Shown here one piece after another: positions 1-8,474 of a DNA stretch of 64,000 nucleotides. The stretch covers positions 1 through 64,000 of the forward strand of contig JAKSDA010000349.1 of NCBI GenBank assembly GCA_022360315.1, written 5' to 3'. Within the stretch, counting starts at the first letter, position 1, and every line of letters begins with the position of its first letter. Below the pieces are notes generated by a model. The model saw nothing but the letters and a program-made list of their open reading frames with translations. It was not told the origin of the DNA and did not search any database. The translations under genes and the position numbers were made by a program. This DNA is from Pseudomonadota bacterium. GTDB taxonomy: Bacteria; Myxococcota_A; Polyangia; Haliangiales; Haliangiaceae.

Positions 1-70
1 GATTTGCGACGCGCTGCTGCTGTCCAAAATCTCGAGACCATCCAACGCAACTGGCAGCATGACTAACGAT

Positions 71-2326
71 TCAACCTGTTTGGTGCTCTAGTTCCCTTGC
101 CGCTTGCCGTGGAGTGAGTTGGTACTGCGCATATCTCATTCGCATATCGAGGCTGTCGGGATGATTGGGACCCAGGATTCGCTCTTTCTTGTCAGCCAGC
201 TGTTTGAGAAGACGCAGGAGCTGGTTTGGATCGGCTGTCGCCATCGCCAAATTCGCTTGAAACTCAAGGACCTCCGGATGCTCGGCCGCAGGAGTCCCCC
301 GTACAGCCGCAATGGCTCGCTCGAAGAGGCTTCGCGCCCGCTCGTACTGCTTGCGATTCCAATGGAAATTGCCGGTGTTATTGAGCACGAGCGCGTGCAC
401 GAAAGCACGGTCATGTGACAGAGCCTGAGCGATACGAGACAATGCGGGTACTACTTGCTCGTCGTCGCTGGTAACGCTCCGGACGTGGATAGACCGCGCC
501 AGTGCTTCTGCTGCAATGCTCTCAACGCCTGCCTGCAAAGCCACGGTCGTCGCCCGGTCTAGAATCTCGATCGTCCTGGGACCAGCCGATTCTTTCATCA
601 TGCTTCGCCCCCACGCCAACAACAGCTCGGCTAATAGCGGCGGATATTCGAGCTTCTCAGCCTGAGAGGAGAGCTCCTCGGATAGCTCTCGGGCCTCGCG
701 GTAGCGGCCGTTCCCTTCGAGGGACTCGACTCGCCTCAGACGTTGTCGCAATTCGCTCACTCGACGTGCGATTTCAGGATTTCCCGGTGGCGGGATCTCG
801 GAGGTAAGAGCTTTGATGTCTGCGCAGTAATCGATGTATGGGAGCTGCTTCACGACATTGACGGCACGGTACAGGTGTTCCGCCCGGATCTCAGCCAACA
901 CATCGCGTGCACTCGCCAATGCATCACGCCTCTGGGCCAGACATGTCATGCGCTTGTCGAGAAGCTCGTCTGATTGGTAGCCACGCTGATGGGCCATGCA
1001 CGCCTCATGATGCATTACGGTCCACTCTTTGGCGTATTTGTCGAGCCCTGGAGCAATTAGGGACCACGCTTCTTCCTTATACGGCAAGCCGATACTCATG
1101 ATGGTCCGCTTGAGCACCGCGCGTCGGTCCGCGTTCCACACTGGGGCCAGTTCCTGCTCGGCACCCTGGCACACAGCTACACTCCCGCTTGGTTTCTGGT
1201 TGTAGGCGATAGTGCCGACCAGCGCGGTCACAATCAGAACTACCGTAAGGAGCCGAAGTTGTAGGCGCCGTCGCGGCCATGACTCGAGTACCGCTAGGAG
1301 CCCTGCCATGGTCGGGAACCGCTGGTCTTGCTCCGTGGACAGACCACGGCGTATAGCCCGGCGAATCGACGACGGAATTTCGTTTTCCCGCCTTGAGGTC
1401 TCCAACTTGCCAGTGCTAACCGCGGCTTTGATCCCGTCATAACTATTGGCTTTGAAGGGCAGGTCGCCTAACAGTGCTTGATATAGAGCAACACAGAAGC
1501 TGAACTGGTCACTATGACTGCTAGCGCGTTGCCCCATGAATTGCTCCGGCGCCATGAAAGCAGGTGTGCCCATGATTGTGCCTGACGCAGTGAGCAACAG
1601 TGCGGCCTTGGGAACCGCATCGGTCTGGTCTGTGCTATCTTTGTCCCCAGCCGGATCGAGCATACGGGCCAGGCCAAAGTCCAGCACACGCACGCGGCCG
1701 TCATCACCCACCAAGACGTTGTCCGGTTTGAAGTCGCGATGCACCAGACCATTCTGGTGGGCGGCCTCGAGACCTCGTCCTGCAGCGATAAAATAGTCGA
1801 GGATGGCACGCAGACGGGCTTGGCGCGGCAGTGCTCGCGTTGCCTTGAGCTTCTCGGTCAGGCTCACGCCGCGGATGTATTCCATGGCGATGAAGACCCG
1901 TTCCTTGAAAGTGCCAGCCTCATAGACTTGCACGACGTTGGGGTGTGATAAGACAGCCAGAACACGAGCCTCGCGCAGCAGGCGAGCTTCGGCGTCGGTG
2001 CCAGCGCCAGCATGGACAACTTTGATCGCGATTTTTCGATCAAGCTGATCGTCATATGCTGTGTACACCTCGCCCATGCCGCCGGCGCCGATGCGCTCAA
2101 GTAGGACATAGCGTCCTATCTTGATGGGGGTAGGCGCATCACCGAAAAGGCCCGCTATGACTTTATTCTTTCGGAGACCTTTGTCGAAGCCTCGCTGTTC
2201 ACCCTCACTCATTAAGACTGTTACACGGCGTCCTTGATCCTCCACAGGAGGTGATGTTTGACGCGGTCGTGCCAATTCTGGCGGTGCGCATTCTGCCGGC
2301 ACCATTTTGTCAAATTCCCCTGACAT
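71..2326 (-). CDS. Ser/Thr protein kinase with TM segment and C-terminal TPR-like region
   Basis: This is a membrane-anchored Hanks-type kinase of 751 residues. The catalytic domain covers about residues 70-350. It has a glycine loop (GAGGMGEV), the ATP lysine in AIKVV (about K102), the catalytic loop HRDFKPDN (D198), DFG at 216-218 and an APEQ activation-segment end, so it should be active. A hydrophobic segment at about 357-375 follows a basic stretch. The outer half has helical repeats of TPR type. The gene lies about 80 bp downstream of the ECF sigma factor gene on the same strand. In myxobacteria such sigma/kinase pairs are often co-transcribed, and the kinase is thought to act in the same signalling route. 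The first ATG is used; an internal ATG at residue 39 would still include the whole kinase domain. Confidence 0.9.
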   Translation of the reverse strand: MSGEFDKMVPAECAPPELARPRQTSPPVEDQGRRVTVLMSEGEQRGFDKGLRKNKVIAGLFGDAPTPIKIGRYVLLERIGAGGMGEVYTAYDDQLDRKIAIKVVHAGAGTDAEARLLREARVLAVLSHPNVVQVYEAGTFKERVFIAMEYIRGVSLTEKLKATRALPRQARLRAILDYFIAAGRGLEAAHQNGLVHRDFKPDNVLVGDDGRVRVLDFGLARMLDPAGDKDSTDQTDAVPKAALLLTASGTIMGTPAFMAPEQFMGQRASSHSDQFSFCVALYQALLGDLPFKANSYDGIKAAVSTGKLETSRRENEIPSSIRRAIRRGLSTEQDQRFPTMAGLLAVLESWPRRRLQLRLLTVVLIVTALVGTIAYNQKPSGSVAVCQGAEQELAPVWNADRRAVLKRTIMSIGLPYKEEAWSLIAPGLDKYAKEWTVMHHEACMAHQRGYQSDELLDKRMTCLAQRRDALASARDVLAEIRAEHLYRAVNVVKQLPYIDYCADIKALTSEIPPPGNPEIARRVSELRQRLRRVESLEGNGRYREARELSEELSSQAEKLEYPPLLAELLLAWGRSMMKESAGPRTIEILDRATTVALQAGVESIAAEALARSIHVRSVTSDDEQVVPALSRIAQALSHDRAFVHALVLNNTGNFHWNRKQYERARSLFERAIAAVRGTPAAEHPEVLEFQANLAMATADPNQLLRLLKQLADKKERILGPNHPDSLDMRMRYAQYQLTPRQAARELEHQTG

Positions 2327-2407
2327 CAGCCATTCTCTTTCTCGCTCTACACCTGTCCCGTATGCTGGTGAAATGCCTGCACGTCACGGGACGAGATGTG
2401 AAGTGCC

Positions 2408-3020
2408 CTAACGGGCGAGGAGTCGCCTACATTCCATGGCCCACTTATCGATCTCGGTAAAGATACTGACCAACTCTTCGTTCAAGGGAGATAGTTGAGC
2501 CATTGCCACCTCGAGCAACTCTCGAGCACGCCGCAGGCGACTGCGTACTGTCCCCACTGGCAGATCGAGGATTTCAGCCATGGTAGTGGTGGTCATACCT
2601 TCCCAATAATGAAGCTCCAGGATTACCTGGTAGCCCACCGGAATGTGGCGCAACGCTTGAAGGAGGAGTCGCTGTTCGCGGCGCTTGCTCACCAGAGTCC
2701 CTGGACCTGGCGCTAGATCGCATACTGAAACGTGGTCGAAGTCGATCGATTCGCCGCTTCGATGCTTAGTATGATAGTGTTTCCGTAGCACATTGTAGGC
2801 AATCGAGAAGAGATACGACCGGAACTTGTTGTCATCGACGAGCCGATTACAGGCTTCCACGCAGGCAGCAAAAGTCTCCTGAACTAGATCTGCGACATCA
2901 GAAAGAAACCTTGTTGGCGAAGAATCTGTCGACGGCATCGTAGTAACGTTCAAACAGAATCCTGCCCGATGCATGATCCCCTTTTCGCCAACACTCGAGT
3001 AGCTCAGCATCGCTAGTCAT
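2408..3020 (-). pseudogene. ECF-type sigma-70 factor gene interrupted by a single-base frameshift
   Basis: The intact downstream frame (from about 2900 down to 2408) encodes sigma region 2 from DVADLVQETF onward, and then region 4 with the helix-turn-helix around MAEILDLPVGTVRSRLRRAR. The missing N-terminus lies in another frame starting at the ATG at 3018-3020 (MTSDAELLECWRKGDH, later FERYYDAVDRFFANKVS). That frame ends at a TGA read at 2898-2900. Removing one base in the short T-rich run near 2900-2908 joins the frames into NKVSSDVADLVQETF, a normal ECF sequence. So the gene is a recent frameshift mutant or holds a sequence error. Programmed frameshifting is less likely, because the slip codon does not re-pair well. 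A homologue of about 200 residues would be expected. The kinase gene follows on the same strand. Confidence 0.8.
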
Positions 3021-3468
3021 TGCTGCAAGCAATGTTATCAGATCAATCGCCAGGGCGCGGCGAAGATCGCGATCCACCGGCGAAGTGCCAAGCGCTGCAC
3101 AAGCATATGGTGGGTTGACACTCCCACGTATTTTGGCTGCAATTGTCTCAAGTTTGGGTCCTGTTCACCAGAATAGCGAGTCCAACGTCGCCGACGGCAT
3201 CGTTCGTCGGACTCAGCGATTCAAGCTGAGGTGTCACCGCCAGTCGCACTCTGTGCGAAATAATCACACACCCTATCCTGCCATAGCTTGTGTTGCGGCG
3301 CATAGGCCATCAGCCATCGAGCCACCGGGATAGCACTCGGCCTGTTAAACGTAATGAAGTTTATCAAGTCTGTGATGGATGACGCTGGCCGATTTGACGC
3401 ATCGTCTTGCTTCAGGTTTTTGTGATAAATTCCCTAAAATCGGTAAAATAATAGGACAGAGTTTTTAC
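3021..3468. other. Intergenic region between divergent ECF gene and lipoprotein gene
   Basis: There is no convincing gene in these 450 bases. The stretch is less GC-rich than the surrounding genes and should carry the divergent promoters of the ECF sigma gene (minus strand) and the lipoprotein gene (plus strand). I could not assign -35/-10 boxes with confidence. The sigma frame stays open upstream of the ATG at 3020, so a longer N-terminus from a GTG further up cannot be excluded. Confidence 0.4.
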
Positions 3469-4068
3469 ATGCAGCACCACAACAGAATCCAACGAGACGG
3501 TCGTGATCAGTGGACAGTAAACCATCAATGGATAGCAGGAAGTTGGCTCTTAACCTGCTTAATTACAGCAACGTTGGCTCTGGCGGGATGTACACTTTGG
3601 GATTCCGCGGATACACAGAGTGGCAAAATTACTGCATCCGATGACGAGTCTGGAGGATTACCATCGCTCTCTCAACCAGGTGACGACGAAATCCCTGGCC
3701 CACATGAGCTCAACCCGGGTATTCCTGAGGTGGGTGCGGATGATATCTCGCGTATCTGTGGATCTGATGGCTGGTGTTGGGATACCCCTTGGCCTCAGGG
3801 CAATTCGCTACGCGCGGTATGGGGAAGTGGACCCAATACTGTATTTGCTGTGGGTAGTGAGGGGACCATTTTGCGCTTCGACGGCGAGCGTTGGACACTG
3901 ATGAACTCGGCTGATCCCGACCGAGTCGAGCCAGCGGATCAGCGCAGCGCTGGTGTCGAGAAGCAATGTGGACGGTATGCTCGCCCTCGGCCCGACCGGT
4001 GTCATGCCGGCTTTGCAAGCGCTCAAAAAAGACAAAAAGCTGGACAAGATCAAGCTGGCCACGTTTGA
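3469..4068 (+). pseudogene. Truncated lipoprotein with propeller-type repeat, fused out of frame to a foreign gene remnant
   Basis: The start is taken at the ATG at 3469 (AGGA about 11 bases upstream); the frame is open further up. A signal peptide ending in a lipobox (ALAGC) predicts a lipoprotein. After an acidic linker comes one unit of the WGSGPNTVFAVGSEGTILR type, ending in RFDGERWTLMNS. In myxobacterial surface lipoproteins this unit is normally repeated many times, giving proteins of 300 or more residues. Here it stops after one unit. From about 3905 the sequence instead matches, in another frame, a periplasmic sugar-binding protein. The last 50 or so residues are therefore an out-of-frame reading of that remnant. 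I infer that a deletion joined the 5' end of a lipoprotein gene to the 3' end of a transporter gene. Confidence 0.7.
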
Positions 4069-4287
4069 CCTGTCGCCCGAGGTTCTCGCGGCCATTCGCG
4101 ACAGCGAGATGTTATTTGCGGTCGATCAACAACTGTACATGCAGGGGTATCTGCCATCGTGCTGCTCAAGCTCTACTGCACCAACCTCAACACGCTGGGC
4201 GACACGCTCTTGCGCACTGGCCCGGGCTTTGTGACCAGAGAAAATGCCGAGCGGATCATCGATCTGAGCAAGAAAGGCACTCGATAA
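3912..4287 (+). pseudogene. 3' remnant of a sugar ABC transporter substrate-binding protein gene
   Basis: The frame read through 3953 gives VDGMLALGPTGVMPALQAL and later FDLSPEVLAAIRDSEML and AVDQQLYMQGYLP. This is the characteristic C-terminal half of periplasmic-binding proteins of the ribose/rhamnose transporter type. At about 4153 one base is missing. The family sequence continues in the next frame (IVLLKLYCTN, then TGPGFVTRENAERIIDLSKK) to a stop at 4285-4287. The gene thus lacks its 5' half, signal peptide and start, and carries a -1 frameshift. No permease or ATPase gene for such a transporter is nearby. It is almost certainly non-functional. Confidence 0.8.
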
Positions 4288-4386
4288 CCACGAGGCGACA
4301 ACACAGTGTGATCCCGACACCCAGCCAAGGCCGCCGGAATAAGTGACAAAACCCGCGCCGCTCGGTGACACATCCGGCCGATCGCG

Positions 4387-5316
4387 GTGTTTCACCCCAT
4401 GATGAATACTGCAACGACGAGCACTGCGACCAAGAGCACTGCGACAATCACACGCCCGGCGACAAACCCGGTCGGTTTTTTCTGCGCCAGCCTGGCCTTG
4501 GCGATCGGCTCGCTCGGTGCCACTGGCTGCCTTTACGAGAATCGGCTGGTCGAGCGCTACGAAACCGAGCTGCGCGTGAAAGCAACGACGCAATTGCTAT
4601 TGGACCACGACGCAGGAGAGCTGACCGTGATCGGCGATGCCGCGCGTACCAGTGTTCTCTTGGAAGTCGAGCTGCGCTCGCGCTATTCCCACAATGACGA
4701 CGAGAGCGATGACGATGCTCGACGCGCAATCGAGTTGGCCAGCGGTCGGGTCGACGACCAGACCGGGCGCATCATCGCCGAACTCGACAGCGCTCCAGAT
4801 GGCTACTCGCTCGATGTGACCGCGTACATTCCCGATCATTTCACCATGAAGATCACCGATACATCGGGTGACGTGTTTATCGAGGGCATCGCCGGCCTGC
4901 GCCTCGACGACAATTCGGGCGATACGGTCATACGAAATATCGCGGGCAACGTGGAAGTGCGGGACGAGGCGGGCGATCTCGAGGTGCTCGACGTGGCCGG
5001 GAATGTCTCGGTGACCGACAGTTCTGGGGACCTGATCGTGCGCAACGCAGCCGGTCGCGTCACGGTCGATGACGGCTCGGGCGATATCGAAGCAGTGGGC
5101 ATTGGCGACAATCTGATCCTGACCGATGGCTCTGGTGACCTGACTGCGCGCGACGTCGAGGGCGATGTCGCGGTCGACGATGACTCGGGCGATATCTCGA
5201 TTCGCGCGGTCTCTGGCACCGTGGTGGTCCGCGATGGCTCGGGCGATATCTCAGTGCACGGCGCGGCCGACGTCACGATCGAAGAAGACGGCGCCGGAGA
5301 TATCGATATCCGCTGA
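4387..5316 (+). CDS. Lipoprotein with repetitive beta-helix-like (DUF4097-like) domain
   Basis: The 309-residue product starts with a Thr-rich leader and a hydrophobic stretch ending in GATGC, a plausible lipobox (Cys near residue 48). ATGs at 4399 and 4402 are alternative starts to the GTG at 4387. The second half repeats a unit of about 20 residues with the core D-x-SGD (for example TDTSGDVFIEGIAG, DDNSGDTVIRNIAGNV, DDDSGDISIRAVSG). This predicts a parallel beta-helix or solenoid like the DUF4097/putative adhesin family. The function is unknown; surface location is inferred from the lipobox. The gene stands alone and converges on the DUF218 gene. Confidence 0.8.
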   Translation: MFHPMMNTATTSTATKSTATITRPATNPVGFFCASLALAIGSLGATGCLYENRLVERYETELRVKATTQLLLDHDAGELTVIGDAARTSVLLEVELRSRYSHNDDESDDDARRAIELASGRVDDQTGRIIAELDSAPDGYSLDVTAYIPDHFTMKITDTSGDVFIEGIAGLRLDDNSGDTVIRNIAGNVEVRDEAGDLEVLDVAGNVSVTDSSGDLIVRNAAGRVTVDDGSGDIEAVGIGDNLILTDGSGDLTARDVEGDVAVDDDSGDISIRAVSGTVVVRDGSGDISVHGAADVTIEEDGAGDIDIR

Positions 5317-5368
5317 ACATCGAGGGCAATGGATGGTCTCAGGGCAGCTTGCCCGGTGCCGGTCACGG

Positions 5369-6268
5369 TCAGCGGCCGAGCCATGCCCCGACGATCTCTT
5401 TCCACGCAATCTGCACACCGTAGAAACCAGCCCCGGACGGCACCACGCCGACCACACTGGGCAGCGGCATGTGACCGCGAACATCGGCCGGAATCGGAAC
5501 CGCGTCGAGGCCGTGACGCCCGGCCAGTCGCATGGCCCGACGCAGATGCCAGGCACTGGTCACGAGGCCGATCCGCTGCCAGCCCCGCTCGCCGGCCAGA
5601 CGGGTCAGAGCGGCAATTTCGGCCCGGGTGTTGTGCGGACCCGGCACCTTGACGATGGCGGTCTCGGGCACACCCATGTCGATCCACAGCCGGGCTGCCT
5701 CGGCAGCGAGATCGCGTTGGTTTGCCTGGCGCAGTCCGGCAATAGAGCTACCGGTACAAACCAGCACAAAAGCGCGCTTGCGGTGATACAGCTCGGCCGC
5801 CACACGCAGGCGATCGCCAGACAAAGAGAGTTGTGGCTGGCCCCACGGAGTGAGGTCGGTGCTGCCTCCCAGCGCGATCACCGCGTCGAATCGGACAGGC
5901 GCCGCAGGTGGCCGGTAGCCCGCTTCGAGCCAGCTCAGCATGGCATGCCCGACCCAGCTGTTTCCGGCCAGCGAATAGAGCATCCAGCCGCACAAAACGG
6001 CGATAGCAGCGCGTCGCCGGCCGCGCAACAGCAGCCACCAGGCCAGGACAAAACCGCCCAGCCAGAGCAGCCCGGTGGGAAAAATCAGCCGCGCGAGCAG
6101 TTTTTCGACCACCAGAGCACTCGGCGCAGTTGCCAGTGCGGCAACGCCGAGGGCCGGACCCAGAGCGTGTAACCCGATCCGACGCCAGCCAGCCCCCAGG
6201 CCGACGTGCCAGGCCGACGCGGCGAACGCGGCAAAGAGGGCTGCAATAAAAAGAGCCGTGGACAGCAT
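5369..6268 (-). CDS. YdcF/SanA-like DUF218 membrane protein
   Basis: The start is placed at the ATG read at 6266-6268, giving 299 residues. The open frame continues upstream, but that part overlaps the kinase gene and is a shadow. The N-terminus has three to four hydrophobic helices (for example ALFIAALFAAFAASAW). The soluble domain has DUF218 hallmarks: the strand FDAVIALGGSTD, a segment of type CTGSSIAG, and LVTSAWHLRRAM near the end. SanA/YdcF proteins are inner-membrane proteins linked to envelope barrier function; the reaction is not established. It lies 34 bp behind the kinase gene on the same strand and may be co-transcribed. Confidence 0.8.
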   Translation of the reverse strand: MLSTALFIAALFAAFAASAWHVGLGAGWRRIGLHALGPALGVAALATAPSALVVEKLLARLIFPTGLLWLGGFVLAWWLLLRGRRRAAIAVLCGWMLYSLAGNSWVGHAMLSWLEAGYRPPAAPVRFDAVIALGGSTDLTPWGQPQLSLSGDRLRVAAELYHRKRAFVLVCTGSSIAGLRQANQRDLAAEAARLWIDMGVPETAIVKVPGPHNTRAEIAALTRLAGERGWQRIGLVTSAWHLRRAMRLAGRHGLDAVPIPADVRGHMPLPSVVGVVPSGAGFYGVQIAWKEIVGAWLGR

Positions 6269-6302
6269 GGTCGGGTCACCGATGACCGGTCGTGTCGGCC
6301 GA

Positions 6303-7808
6303 CTACTGGTCCTCGCACAGCGCGCGATACCTGGCGACGCGGCTGGCCAAATGTGCGTCCTTTGCCGAATTGGCCAGGTATTCCTCGACCAATAGGTGCA
6401 GGCGCCGGTAGATCTGAGGGCGCCTGGCCTCGATCTCGGCGCGCCGCATGACCAGTTCGGTGGCCTCTTCGGCCAGCTGCTTGTCGCGCGCTTCGGCCTC
6501 GGATAACAGCTCGGCAAGCCGACTTTCCAGCTCGCTGATCTGGTAGTCGAGATCGGGATCGCCACAGCCGCGGTCGCGGTCGAAACGCAGCTCGCCCACG
6601 GCAAAACGAAGCATGCTCTCCCGCTCTCGCCGAGCCTGTTCGGCTCGCGAACCACGCTCTGCCAGCTCGGCGCGCTCGGCGTCGCACTGCTCTATGCCGC
6701 GGTCGAGCGCGCGCGCATCGGCGACAGTCACAGTGAGTCGAACATCGCTTATCCCGCGGTCCAGAAACGCCTGGGCAAGCTCGAGTAGCAGGGCCTGGCG
6801 CTTCCCCGTTCGCCGGGTCTCTTCGTCCTCCTCGTCGGCCTCGCCGTTGTCCTGACCAGCCGGATCACGGCCCACAGTGCTGTGCATGGTGTCGGCGTCA
6901 TATGACTGATAGAGGTCGTAGCGGGACAGATTGGGCACCGGGCCGGAATCGCTTGGACCGGTGGCTTCACCGTGCTGCGGGTGCAAAGTGACCAGATCGG
7001 CGAGCAGCTCGCCCCCGGTCTGATAACGTCTGGCCGGGTCTTTGGCCAGACAGCGCAAGATGATGCGATCGAGCTCGCGCGGCGCACCGGCGACCAGGTC
7101 GCTCACCCGGGGTGGCGCCTGTTCGGCATGAGCCATGACCACCTCGGAGATCTTGCCGAAAAACGGCGGCTCGCCGGTGAGCAGCTCGAACCCGATACAG
7201 CCGACAGCGTAGATGTCACTGCGCGGGTCGTGGTCGCTCGACTCGAATTGCTCGGGAGCCATGTACAAAGGGGTACCGAAAACAATGCCCTCCTGGCTCA
7301 CCATCACGCTCTCGCGGTACTCGGGCGAGATGATCTTGGCCACACCAAAATCGAGCACCTTGAGCAGGTCGTCGCGACCCTTGCGCTGGATCAACATGAG
7401 GTTGGCAGGCTTGAGATCGCGGTGCAACACACCGCGCGAATGGGCGTGTTCAATCGCAGCGGCCAGCTGACTGATCACAATCAGCGCCTCGGACTGCGAT
7501 AACCCATCCCCTTCGGCCAACACCCTGGACAGCGAAGCGCCATCAACATACTCCATGGCCAGGTAAAAGCGCCCGTCGGGCAGCCGGCCAAAATCGTACA
7601 TGGCCACGATGTTTGGGTGGTTCAACCGATTGGTGGCACGGGCTTCGCGGCGAAAGCGGGCGACAAATCGCTCGTCCCTGGCAACCTCGGGTTTGAGCAC
7701 TTTGACCGCCTCTTTGCGGCCGAGTTCAAGATGCCTGACCAAAAATACCTGCCCCATGGCACCTTCGCCGAGTAACGCCAGCACTTGATATCGCGGGCCA
7801 AGCCTCAT
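6303..7808 (-). CDS. Ser/Thr protein kinase with C-terminal coiled coil
   Basis: The protein has 501 residues. The kinase domain fills about residues 7-270: GEGAMGQV loop, AVKVLK (K36), HRDLKPAN (D131), DFG at 153-155, and GTPLYMAPEQF. All catalytic residues are present. No transmembrane helix is evident. The C-terminal 160 residues are charged and Glu/Arg-rich with heptad-like spacing (for example ISELESRLAELLSEAEARDK), predicting a coiled coil that could dimerise the kinase or dock a partner. A DUF218 gene follows on the same strand. Confidence 0.92.
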   Translation of the reverse strand: MRLGPRYQVLALLGEGAMGQVFLVRHLELGRKEAVKVLKPEVARDERFVARFRREARATNRLNHPNIVAMYDFGRLPDGRFYLAMEYVDGASLSRVLAEGDGLSQSEALIVISQLAAAIEHAHSRGVLHRDLKPANLMLIQRKGRDDLLKVLDFGVAKIISPEYRESVMVSQEGIVFGTPLYMAPEQFESSDHDPRSDIYAVGCIGFELLTGEPPFFGKISEVVMAHAEQAPPRVSDLVAGAPRELDRIILRCLAKDPARRYQTGGELLADLVTLHPQHGEATGPSDSGPVPNLSRYDLYQSYDADTMHSTVGRDPAGQDNGEADEEDEETRRTGKRQALLLELAQAFLDRGISDVRLTVTVADARALDRGIEQCDAERAELAERGSRAEQARRERESMLRFAVGELRFDRDRGCGDPDLDYQISELESRLAELLSEAEARDKQLAEEATELVMRRAEIEARRPQIYRRLHLLVEEYLANSAKDAHLASRVARYRALCEDQ

Positions 7809-7886
7809 CGGTCGGCAGTATGCCAGACAGATGGGAGCGATGAGACGACGCCCATGACCTCCGATCGACCGGACGTTCCGACAGGG

Positions 7887-7900
7887 AATGCGAAGCGAAG
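7887..7900. repeat. Short intergenic repeat AATGCGAAGCGAAG
   Basis: This exact 14-mer occurs in the gap between the kinase and Rieske genes. It occurs again in reverse complement at 22124-22137, and a related form (GCAATGCGAAGCG) sits at 28331-28343. All three lie in gaps between genes. Its role is unknown. Confidence 0.45.
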
Positions 7901-7944
7901 GAGGTACAGACCGGATGTCACGGCTTCACCAGAGGAAGCTGTAT

Positions 7945-8334
7945 TCAGCGTCTTCGTCCTGGCCGCAGTTCGGTCACATCGATGCGTACCGCGGGCCGCA
8001 TGGGACAGATTCCGGCCACCAGATCGAATTCCCAACCATGACGGGCACAGACCAGACGATTGCCCTCCACATATCCGTCGGACAGCAGTCCGCCATCGTG
8101 GGGACAGCGATCGGGCAGGGCAAACGAGCGTCCGTCCTCGAGCGTGACAACGCAGAATCTGCTTCGACCGCGACGCGCCGAAGTGACCTGCCTCGGTTTT
8201 GCCCTGGCCAGGGCCTGGCCCAACGTGGGACGTTCGGGCCGTTCATCGATGGGATCACCGCCGACCAGGTCGCAGGCCAACGCGTGAAGACTGGGTTCGA
8301 CCACGGTGGCCACGCTAGCACGGCGGTGTGACAT
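7945..8334 (-). CDS. Rieske [2Fe-2S] ferredoxin-like protein
   Basis: The small protein (129 residues from the ATG read at 8332-8334) carries a complete Rieske cluster-binding motif: CPHDGG, then 16 residues later CARHGWEFD. It resembles soluble Rieske ferredoxins and NirD/dioxygenase-type domains more than membrane-bound bc1 Rieske proteins, since there is no N-terminal membrane anchor. It would carry one electron at a time. It is divergent from the ETF-like operon, with about 140 bp between them. This suggests joint regulation and possibly an electron exchange partner; the partnership is an inference from position only. Confidence 0.85.
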   Translation of the reverse strand: MSHRRASVATVVEPSLHALACDLVGGDPIDERPERPTLGQALARAKPRQVTSARRGRSRFCVVTLEDGRSFALPDRCPHDGGLLSDGYVEGNRLVCARHGWEFDLVAGICPMRPAVRIDVTELRPGRRR

Positions 8335-8474
8335 GAATGGCGCCAGCCAACCGCAAGGGCAGCTCCGTTCAGTCGCAACTCCGCTGCGCATTGCCCGCAC
8401 TCTGGTACAGCTTTCGTCCGAAGTGCTGCGGTATTTTTGACCACTTGTCGCCAAATTTGATAGCGTTCACGGAG

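Noticed and set aside
2898..2910. Programmed +1 frameshift in the ECF sigma gene, like that in prfB
   Set aside because: The local sequence lacks the CTT-TGA slip and upstream Shine-Dalgarno-like element, and slipping would leave a poor codon-anticodon match; mutation or error is simpler.
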